A model generated the notes under the pieces. The model searched no databases. It was not told where the DNA came from and was given only the letters and a program-made list of their open reading frames with translations. Shown here in pieces: positions 57,647 to 64,000 of a stretch of 64,000 nucleotides of DNA (positions are counted from its first letter, which is position 1; every line of letters begins with the position of its first letter). The stretch comes from Arthrobacter sp. Alg241-R88. Lineage in GTDB: Bacteria > Actinomycetota > Actinomycetes > Actinomycetales > Micrococcaceae. Location: the NCBI RefSeq assembly GCF_900537115.1, contig NZ_UNRG01000002.1, forward strand, positions 735,924 through 799,923, written 5' to 3'. A program made the position numbers and the translations under genes.

Positions 57647-57725
57647 GACATCCCTTCGCCGGTGCTAGCCGGACAGGTTCAACGGGTGTGAATCTCAGCC
57701 GGCTCTCTGCGCGGCACCCCGTGTC
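57647..57725 (-). ncRNA. TPP (THI-box) riboswitch
   Basis: The minus strand carries the conserved TPP elements in order: closing stem GACA...TGTC, GGGGTGCC, GGCTGAGA, ACCCGTTGAACCTG, and GAAGGGA. The start codon of the thiD-tenA fusion is only 20 bp further, so thiamine pyrophosphate likely blocks translation initiation. Confidence 0.95.
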
Positions 57726-57838
57726 GGTTCCCCAGCCTAGCTTTTTTGCCTGGCACAGGCCGAAGGTGACACATTGCGACCGGGCGCCGTGCCTTGAAAT
57801 GCCGCACTGCCGTTGCATCGCTGGCCTTACACACGAAG

Positions 57839-57874
57839 ATGCCCGGCCGGCCACTGTTGTGGCTGGCCGGGCAT
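57839..57874 (-). terminator. Strong hairpin downstream of rne
   Basis: A 16-bp stem (57,839-57,854 with 57,859-57,874, loop TGTT, one G-T pair) lies 17 bp past the rne stop. No T-run follows, but its strength and place suggest it ends rne transcription before the riboswitch. Confidence 0.6.
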
Positions 57875-57891
57875 TTACTTGCCGGTGGCGC

Positions 57892-60800
57892 TTAGAGCTC
57901 CGAGGCCGGAACCCCGACGCCCAGGATGATGGGCGTCTCGGCCGGCTTCGCGGTGCCGGCATTGCCGTCAATGGAGCCGCCGGCACGGGCCGGCTCCGGG
58001 GCCTTCGCCTCGTGGGTATGCCCCGTGCCGGCTGACGCCACGTTTTCGTGATGCTGCACAGTGGTTTCGTTGGCAGCTCCCTGGGCACGGCTGGCACTGC
58101 GGTTGCGCCGCGGCCGGCGCTGCCGGGACTGCTCCAGCGTGTGGTCGCTGTAGTCCTTCGCCGGTGCTGCAGCAGCGGGCGCCTGTACGGGCGCCGCCGA
58201 CTGCACGGGCTCCACCGGCTTCTGCTCCGGTTCTGCCTGCTCTGGCTGGTCTTCGGCAGGCGCCGGCTGGCCAAGGTGGGCGAAGGCCTCAGCAAGCCGG
58301 TCCAGGGTCAGGGCCGGCTTCTGCTGCTGCTCTTCAGCGTGCTCAACGAACGGCAACACCACCTTCTCGCCGCCGAAGGTCAGCACGGCAGCGTGACGCG
58401 CTTCGTCGTCGCGCTTTGCAGCCTCGGCTGCGGAGGCAGCGGCGGGCTGGTCAGCGGCCGCCTGCTTGGCTGCCGCCACTTCGTCGTCGTGCAGGTGGGC
58501 TGCATGTGCGGCGGCGGCAATGTTGGCAAGGGCCAGCCTTGTGGCCTCCGCCTTGGCATGCCGTTCAGCGTCCGAGGGGTCAGGGTGCACCGTGTGGACG
58601 TGCACGGCTGCTGCTGCTGCCGGGGCAACCTCCGGCTGCTGGCCACCACGGCCCCGCCGGCGTTTGCGGTCCGGGCGCGCGCCGGGCTGGTTGTTGTCGA
58701 CGCGCTGGGCGTCGTTGCGGTGGCCTTCGCTGCGGGCCTCCGGCCTGCTGTCGGTCCGCTGGATGTGGTGCTCGGCGGCCACAATGTTGGCCCGCCGGTG
58801 CTCCACGGGGTCGTCGTGGGTGACCACGCCGCGGCCCGCGCACGCTTCGCACTGCTCGCCGAAGACTTCGAGGAGCCCGGTACCCATCCGCTTGCGCGTC
58901 ATCTGCACCAAGCCGAGTGACGTAACTTCCGCAACCTGGTGCTTGGTGCGGTCGCGGCCCAAGCATTCCACCATACGGCGGAGCACGAGGTCGCGGTTGG
59001 ATTCCAGGACCATGTCGATGAAGTCGATGACGATGATGCCGCCGATATCGCGGAGGCGGAGCTGGCGGACAACTTCTTCCGCAGCCTCAAGGTTGTTTTT
59101 GGTCACCGTCTCTTCGAGGTTGCCGCCGCTGCCCGTGAATTTGCCGGTGTTGACGTCCACTACGGTCATGGCCTCCGTGCGGTCAATCACCAGCGAACCG
59201 CCCGAGGGCAGGAAGACCTTGCGTTCGAGTGCCTTGTGGATCTGCTCGTCGATGCGCCAGGCGGCGAAGATGTCCTGGTCCTTGGTCCACTTCTCCAGAC
59301 GGCCCACCAGGTCCGGCGCTACGTACGTAACGTAGGCCTCGATGGTGTCCCAGGCTTCCTCACCTGAGACGATCAGCTTGGAGAAGTCCTCGTTGAAGAC
59401 GTCGCGGACCACCTTGATGGTGAGGTCCGGTTCGCCGTAGAGCAGTTCAGGGGCAAGGATCTTGGTGGATTTCGACTGGCTCTCGATGCCCTCCCACTGT
59501 GCGCGCAGCCGGTTGATGTCGTGCGTCAGCTCTTCCTCGGAAGCACCCTCTGCGGCGGTCCGGACAATCACGCCGGCCTGCTCGGGGAGGCGGTCCTTGA
59601 GGATGCGCTTGAGGCGGTTGCGTTCGACGTCGGGCAGCTTGCGGGAGATACCGGTCATGGAACCGCCGGGCACGTACACAAGGTAGCGGCCGGGCAGCGA
59701 GATCTGGCTGGTCAGGCGGGCGCCCTTGTGTCCCACGGGGTCCTTGGTCACCTGGACCAGGACTGTATCGCCCGATTTGAGGGCGTTTTCGATGCGCCGC
59801 TGCTTGCCCTCGAGGTTCACCGCTTCCCAGTTCACCTCGCCGGCGTACAGGACGGCGTTTCGGCCGCGTCCGATGTCCACGAAGGCAGCTTCCATGGAGG
59901 GCAGCACGTTCTGGACCTTGCCCAGGTACACGTTGCCGATCAGGGAATCCTGCTGGGTCTTTGATACGAAGTGCTCGGCCAGGACACCGTCTTCGAGGAC
60001 GGCGATCTGGATTCTGTCGTCGCGCTGGCGCACGATCATCTGCCGGTCAACGGACTCGCGGCGTGCCAGGAACTCGGCTTCGGTGATGACGGTGCGGCGG
60101 CGGCCGGTGTCGCGGGACTCGCGCCGGCGCTGCTTCTTCGCCTCCAGGCGGGTGGAGCCCTTCACGCTGGTAACCCGGTTGTTGACCGCGGACTCGGTGA
60201 CCGCCCGCGGAGCGCGGACGCGGGTGACGGTGTTGGGCGGATCGTCATCCCCGCCGCCGGTCAGCTCAAGGTCCTGGTCCCCGCGGCGGCGGCGACGGCG
60301 GCGACGGGACGTCACGCCTTCTTCGACCTGCCCCGCAGACTCCTCGTCGGCGTCGTCGGAGGTATCGACGTCGGCACCTTCGCCGCCTTCAAGGTCGGCG
60401 TCAGCTTCACGCTCACCGGTGCGGCTGCGTCCGCGGCGTCCGCGGCCCCGGCGCCTGCGGCGGCCCGCGTCCTCCGAATCGATCTCGTCGGCGTCGTCCT
60501 CGTCTGCTTCCTCAACAGCGGCGGGAACCGGACGCACCACGGTGCTCAGGTCCGGTGCCTGGAACAGCACGGACGTGGGAGAGGCAGGTTCCATAAACAG
60601 GGTGCCGAAGGGGCTGGAAGGAGCCGCGGGCGCCTGCTCAGCCGACGCTGCTTCTGCGGGGCCCTCTTCTTCGGCGGCCTCTTCTTCGGTGGTTTCCATC
60701 GGTGCAGCCGCATCGGCTGCTGGTACCTCAGCGGCACCTGCTGCTGCCGGGGCGGCAACTGCCTCAACCGGTTCGGGCTTCCCGGCTGCAACCACGCCGG

Positions 60801-61350
60801 CCTCTTCAGCCAGCGGGGCTTCGGCTGCCTGCACATCCGCCGGTTCCGCTTCGGCGGCAGGGGCGGAGGTCTTCCGGGTGGCGACCCGACGGCGGCGGAC
60901 GGGCTTCGTTTCGGCGGCCTCGACGACGGGCTCCCCGGCCGGTACGTCAGAAGTGTCGGCGTCAGCACCGGCAGCGGCCTCGACGCCGGGGGCTGCTTCC
61001 GGTTCTGCCGCTGCCGTTTCTGCCTCTGGGGATTCTGCCTCTGCGGATCCTGCCTCTGGGGCGAAAGCCGGGAGAGGTTCGGCGGTGTCCGCCTTCTTCC
61101 GGGCGCGGGTCCGCCGGACGGGAGCCTTGGCCTCCGGGGCGCCGGAATCGGCAGGTCCGGTACCGGGTGCGCTGACTTCGGGGGCATCGACGCCGGCCGG
61201 CGCGCCTTCCGGAGTGCCGGTTCCGGTGACGTCGGTTTCCGGGATCAGGGCCCCGGCCTTCCGGCGCGTCCTCGTGGCCTTCTTGGGTGCAGCGTCTGCC
61301 TCCGTGGCCGCTGCTGCGTCGTTAACGGCTAAAACTTGTTCATTATCCAT
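57892..61350 (-). CDS. rne: Ribonuclease E/G
   Basis: From ATG 61,350 the product has 1,152 residues. About 400 N-terminal residues are Ala/Glu/Pro-rich and then Arg-rich (RRRRRRRGD), probably disordered. The catalytic core includes an S1 domain (VYLGKVQNVLPSMEAAFVDI), the magnesium residues in VVDVNTGKFTG and IVIDFIDM, and the zinc-link CEACAGRG. The C-terminus of about 250 residues is again low-complexity and basic, a likely scaffold and RNA-binding tail. It cleaves single-stranded mRNA and rRNA precursors. This N- and C-extended form is usual in Actinobacteria. Confidence 0.95.
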   Translation of the reverse strand: MDNEQVLAVNDAAAATEADAAPKKATRTRRKAGALIPETDVTGTGTPEGAPAGVDAPEVSAPGTGPADSGAPEAKAPVRRTRARKKADTAEPLPAFAPEAGSAEAESPEAETAAAEPEAAPGVEAAAGADADTSDVPAGEPVVEAAETKPVRRRRVATRKTSAPAAEAEPADVQAAEAPLAEEAGVVAAGKPEPVEAVAAPAAAGAAEVPAADAAAPMETTEEEAAEEEGPAEAASAEQAPAAPSSPFGTLFMEPASPTSVLFQAPDLSTVVRPVPAAVEEADEDDADEIDSEDAGRRRRRGRGRRGRSRTGEREADADLEGGEGADVDTSDDADEESAGQVEEGVTSRRRRRRRRGDQDLELTGGGDDDPPNTVTRVRAPRAVTESAVNNRVTSVKGSTRLEAKKQRRRESRDTGRRRTVITEAEFLARRESVDRQMIVRQRDDRIQIAVLEDGVLAEHFVSKTQQDSLIGNVYLGKVQNVLPSMEAAFVDIGRGRNAVLYAGEVNWEAVNLEGKQRRIENALKSGDTVLVQVTKDPVGHKGARLTSQISLPGRYLVYVPGGSMTGISRKLPDVERNRLKRILKDRLPEQAGVIVRTAAEGASEEELTHDINRLRAQWEGIESQSKSTKILAPELLYGEPDLTIKVVRDVFNEDFSKLIVSGEEAWDTIEAYVTYVAPDLVGRLEKWTKDQDIFAAWRIDEQIHKALERKVFLPSGGSLVIDRTEAMTVVDVNTGKFTGSGGNLEETVTKNNLEAAEEVVRQLRLRDIGGIIVIDFIDMVLESNRDLVLRRMVECLGRDRTKHQVAEVTSLGLVQMTRKRMGTGLLEVFGEQCEACAGRGVVTHDDPVEHRRANIVAAEHHIQRTDSRPEARSEGHRNDAQRVDNNQPGARPDRKRRRGRGGQQPEVAPAAAAAVHVHTVHPDPSDAERHAKAEATRLALANIAAAAHAAHLHDDEVAAAKQAAADQPAAASAAEAAKRDDEARHAAVLTFGGEKVVLPFVEHAEEQQQKPALTLDRLAEAFAHLGQPAPAEDQPEQAEPEQKPVEPVQSAAPVQAPAAAAPAKDYSDHTLEQSRQRRPRRNRSASRAQGAANETTVQHHENVASAGTGHTHEAKAPEPARAGGSIDGNAGTAKPAETPIILGVGVPASEL

Positions 61351-61801
61351 ATGTGGCAACACTCCTGCCCCTGACGTACCGCCACATCCGGCACCCATTG
61401 GGGCACATATTGTCAAAACCCGCAGGCGTTGACAGAAGTCAAGTGGATACCCCCAGGTTCGCACCGGCAGTGGGGTGCGGCAGCCCGTGGGGGCCGGCGG
61501 GATGTTCTGAAACCCGTTGTTCTACGTGCTACAACCAGGTGCCGCTCAATGGAGTCGCGGGAGACTGCGTCGGTGGAACCGATGCCTGCCCTGCTCGTCA
61601 TTGGCGGTCTTGGGAACAAGCCACCGGACCGGAGTCCGAATGTGGATCGGCTTCCAGCCACGTTCATTCTCTCATACCCGGGCTAAATCCCGGCGGAGGC
61701 AGCACCAAACGCGCTGGCCCCTCCTCCTCGTCTGGACGGCCCTTCCAGCCTCCGGCGTTACAATCAGGCAAGGAGCACCGGATGAAAAGGACGCCACACC
61801 A
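61351..61801. other. Divergent intergenic region between rne and the VKOR-like gene
   Basis: This 451-bp region should hold the rne promoter and leader (minus strand) and the VKOR gene promoter (plus strand). On the minus strand there are TTGACT (61,437-61,442) and TTGACA (61,411-61,416), possible -35 elements. No gene is supported. Long rne leaders often mediate autoregulation by RNase E, so leader RNA function is possible. Confidence 0.45.
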
Positions 61802-62485
61802 ATGCCCAGCATCTCCCCCCTCAGCGGCACCCCTGCCCAGGAACGGAGCCTGAACCACCACAGCGATCCGGCAGGAAGGGAAGCAGCAACTGTCCCGGCG
61901 ATGACCCGTAACCGGCCCTTTGGCTGGCTGCTGGTGATCACGGGGGCCATCGGCTGGCTCGCCTCCGGAACCCTGGTGCTGGAAAAGCTTGCAGTGCTTC
62001 AGGATCCCAACCACACCACGGTGTGCGACGTGAATCCCTGGATTTCCTGCGGCGACGTGATGAAAACATGGCAGAGCTCGCTGTTCGGCTTCCCGAACAT
62101 GTTCATTGGCATCGTGGCCTTCGCCGTCATCATCACCGTGGGCATGGCGCTGCTGTCCGGGGCCACCTTTGCCCGCTGGTTTTGGGTGGGCTTACAGACA
62201 GGCGTCACGTTGGGCTTTGCCTTTGTGGTGTGGCTGTGGTCGCAGGCGCTCTACGACATCCACATCCTGTGCCCGTTCTGCATGATTGTCTGGGCGGCCA
62301 TGATTCCGCTGTTCGTCTGGGTGACCATCCGGAACGTGACCGCCGGCGTGATTCCGGTTCCGGAAAACGCGGCCCGCGTCCTGGGTGACTCCGGCTGGAT
62401 CATCACTGCGCTTCTTTACGTGGCCGTCATCGCCACGATCTTCTTCGCCTTCATCCAGGTTTTCGCCGGAACCTCGGGGTTCTGA
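61802..62485 (+). CDS. Vitamin K epoxide reductase family membrane protein
   Basis: ATG 61,802 gives 227 residues. It has about five hydrophobic segments, the redox pair CPFC in HILCPFCMIVWAAM, and the loop cysteines CDVNPWISC, as in bacterial VKOR homologues. These re-oxidise DsbA-like proteins so that disulfides form in exported proteins. The frame upstream to 61,517 is not conserved in character. Confidence 0.92.
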   Translation: MPSISPLSGTPAQERSLNHHSDPAGREAATVPAMTRNRPFGWLLVITGAIGWLASGTLVLEKLAVLQDPNHTTVCDVNPWISCGDVMKTWQSSLFGFPNMFIGIVAFAVIITVGMALLSGATFARWFWVGLQTGVTLGFAFVVWLWSQALYDIHILCPFCMIVWAAMIPLFVWVTIRNVTAGVIPVPENAARVLGDSGWIITALLYVAVIATIFFAFIQVFAGTSGF

Positions 62486-62509
62486 CCCTGCCCCCAAACT
62501 CCGAGGAGT

Positions 62510-62554
62510 GACAGATAAGGCCGATGTTCTTCATGAACATCGGCCTTATCTGTC
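62510..62554. terminator. 20-bp perfect hairpin between convergent genes
   Basis: A 20-bp perfect stem (62,510-62,529 with 62,535-62,554) with a five-base loop lies between the VKOR-like gene and ndk. There is no T-run. Its symmetry and position fit a bidirectional terminator. Confidence 0.75.
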
Positions 62555-62566
62555 ATACCGGTGAAG

Positions 62567-62986
62567 CTACGCCTGGAACCAGATCTTGATCTCGCGCTCA
62601 GCGGAATCGGTGGAGTCGGAGCCGTGGACCAGGTTCTGCTGGACCTTCAGGCCCCAGTCGCGGCCGAAGTCGCCGCGGATGGTGCCGGGCGCTGCCGTGG
62701 TGGGGTCGGTGGTGCCGGCCAGGGAGCGGAAGCCTTCGATGACGCGGTGGCCTTCGAAGATGGCTGCCACCACAGGGCCGGAGAGCATGAATTCCACCAG
62801 GGGCTCGTAGAAGGGCTTGCCTACGTGCTCCTCGTAGTGCTGCTCCAGCAGCTCACGTGAGGCGTCTACCTTCTTCAGCTCGGCCAGGGTGTAGCCCTTG
62901 GCTTCGATCCGGGCCAGGATGGCCCCGGTGAGGTTGCGGGCGACGCCGTCGGGCTTGATCAGGACGAGGGTGCGCTCAGTAGTCAC
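62567..62986 (-). CDS. ndk: Nucleoside diphosphate kinase
   Basis: This 139-residue enzyme balances nucleoside triphosphates. The catalytic histidine is in [16 protein letters not shown], and [13 protein letters not shown] opens the fold. Length is normal. It is transcribed with folC and the DUF4233 gene, 54 bp upstream. Confidence 0.97.
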   Translation of the reverse strand: MTTERTLVLIKPDGVARNLTGAILARIEAKGYTLAELKKVDASRELLEQHYEEHVGKPFYEPLVEFMLSGPVVAAIFEGHRVIEGFRSLAGTTDPTTAAPGTIRGDFGRDWGLKVQQNLVHGSDSTDSAEREIKIWFQA

Positions 62987-63040
62987 AACTGCTCCAATGC
63001 GTTGGTAAGGGATTTCGGGTCAAGTCTACGGGGACTTTGT

Positions 63041-63508
63041 TTACGGGGATGGAGGCTGCTGGCCGGGCCGGGCGGCCTGGTCCGGATGGGCGGCTTCCCA
63101 TTCTGCCTGCTCGCGGGCCCGCTGCCCGGCTTCCCGGTCCAGCCGGATTCCGGTGCGGATCCCGTACCACCAGGCCACAGCGAACAGGCCGCCCACCAGG
63201 AACATGGCCGGCTCGAAGATGCCGGTGAGGATCAGGACGAGCTGAAGGATCCACCCGAGCCCGATGCCCCAATGCTTGGTGAGGAAGGCGCACGCGAGGA
63301 TCATCACGACGCTCAGGGCGATGCCAACGCCGAGGATAACCGCAGGCGGGAACTCCCCGCGGCGCAGCCCGAACACGGCGAGCGTGGCAAAAAACATCAC
63401 GAAGGCTTCCAGGAGCAGCACCGTGGAAGCGAACAGCACCTTGGTGGAGCGGCGTTTTTTGGGCATGCCAGGCCGCCATTCGCGCTGGGCCTTGGTCAGC
63501 TTGGCCAT
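63041..63508 (-). CDS. DUF4233 membrane protein
   Basis: This 155-residue protein has a basic N-terminus and four hydrophobic segments between about 22 and 120, then a charged tail. DUF4233 proteins lie between folC and ndk in many actinobacteria. No function is known. It starts three bases after the folC stop. Confidence 0.88.
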   Translation of the reverse strand: MAKLTKAQREWRPGMPKKRRSTKVLFASTVLLLEAFVMFFATLAVFGLRRGEFPPAVILGVGIALSVVMILACAFLTKHWGIGLGWILQLVLILTGIFEPAMFLVGGLFAVAWWYGIRTGIRLDREAGQRAREQAEWEAAHPDQAARPGQQPPSP

Positions 63509-63511
63509 CGC

Positions 63512-64000
63512 CTACGCCTCCGTCTTCCCGAGCAGGATCCGCGCCTCGGCCACCAGGGTGATGGAACCGGTCACCAGCACGCCGCCGGAAAGGTCGTCGT
63601 TTGCCTCGGCGCGTTCCACGGCCCACTCCAGGGCGTCGTCGAGCTTCTCCGCGACGTGCACGTTGTCCTCGCCGAAACCGAGGTCGATGGCGAGCTCTGC
63701 GAGTTCAGTAGCAGGGACGGCACGCGGGGAGTTCGATTGGGTGAAGCAGTACTCCTCAGCCATCCCGCCGAGGGACTCCTTGAGCTGGCGGAGGATCTCC
63801 TCGGCGTCCTTCTCCTTGAGGATCCCCACCACCGGGACCAGCCTGGTGAAGGTGAAGGCCTCCTGGAGGGCCGCTGCGGACACTTTGACGCCGTCGGGGT
63901 TGTGGGCGGCGTCAACCACAATGGTGGGTGCCGTGCGCACCACCTCAAGCCGGCCCGGGGACGTGACCTCGGCGAAGCCTTCCTGCAGGACCTCGAATCC
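63512..64000 (-). CDS. folC: Folylpolyglutamate/dihydrofolate synthase, 3' part
   Basis: The frame runs from the right edge to the stop at 63,512 and encodes the C-terminal 162 residues. TSPGRLEVVRTAPTIVVDAAH then NPDGV matches the FolC C-terminal domain, and VPVVGILKEKDAEEI follows. The ATP-binding N-terminal domain lies outside the window. It makes folate polyglutamates used by metE and metF products elsewhere in the window. Confidence 0.92.
   Translation of the reverse strand, partial: GFEVLQEGFAEVTSPGRLEVVRTAPTIVVDAAHNPDGVKVSAAALQEAFTFTRLVPVVGILKEKDAEEILRQLKESLGGMAEEYCFTQSNSPRAVPATELAELAIDLGFGEDNVHVAEKLDDALEWAVERAEANDDLSGGVLVTGSITLVAEARILLGKTEA

Noticed and set aside
57627..58295. Upstream extension of the thiD-tenA frame
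   Set aside because: It runs through the TPP riboswitch and into the rne 3' end in another frame; no ThiD similarity before MPTATS.
59726..61432. 568-codon Ser-rich frame antisense to rne
   Set aside because: Mirror of the Ala/Glu-rich rne N-terminus; no start signal.

Overview
The window looks like chromosomal DNA from a high-GC actinobacterium of the Micrococcaceae, most likely Arthrobacter or a close relative such as Pseudarthrobacter. The basis is the frequent GTG and TTG starts, the gene order rplU-rpmA-obg-proB-proA-nadD-(Ala/Pro-rich membrane protein)-rsfS, a class Ib nrdHIEF cluster, a very long acidic RNase E/G, ndk-DUF4233-folC, and Ala-rich proteins. The genus is inferred from gene content, not from a search.

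Layout. (1) 1-5,880, minus strand: four tightly coupled genes plus a downstream gene cut by the window edge. They encode a C2H2 zinc-finger protein, a helical coiled-coil protein, an Hsp70-type ATPase with a C-terminal cysteine cluster, and a coiled-coil protein with a RelE/ParE-like tail. I do not recognise this as a named system. (2) 6,076-7,421: two secreted or membrane-anchored proteins. (3) 7,578-15,822: a type I restriction-modification locus with a 20-bp perfect palindrome, an HTH protein fused to a methyltransferase fold lacking catalytic motifs, then hsdM, hsdS and hsdR. (4) 15,879-17,811: a three-gene overlapping operon (two membrane proteins and a SAM methyltransferase), lower in GC. 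(5) 18,068-18,925: a decayed ISL3-family insertion sequence with an unusual palindrome. (6) 18,991-20,485: a Ser/Thr kinase and a small RuvC-like protein with altered catalytic positions, placed directly behind nrdF. Together, regions 1-6 look like an accessory (probably defence) island ending at nrdF.

The rest is mostly core genome. It holds nrdF-nrdE-nrdI-nrdH with an operator-like palindrome; a lipid-modification cluster (FAD oxidoreductase, DUF1365, CFA-synthase-like methyltransferase) divergent from a LysR regulator; metE next to a methylenetetrahydrofolate reductase gene; a MoxR-DUF58-VWA operon; a sugar ABC transporter without its ATPase followed by a ROK repressor; an RlmG/RsmC-type rRNA methyltransferase; a flavin monooxygenase-like gene divergent from a second CFA synthase gene; two identical tRNA-Ala(GGC) genes; the rsfS/nadD/proA/proB/obg/rpmA/rplU block; a TPP-riboswitch-controlled thiD-tenA fusion; RNase E/G; a VKOR-family protein; ndk; a DUF4233 protein; and the 3' part of folC.

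Functions come from motifs visible in the translated sequence. Family names without catalytic motifs, and all system-level proposals, are marked as inference.
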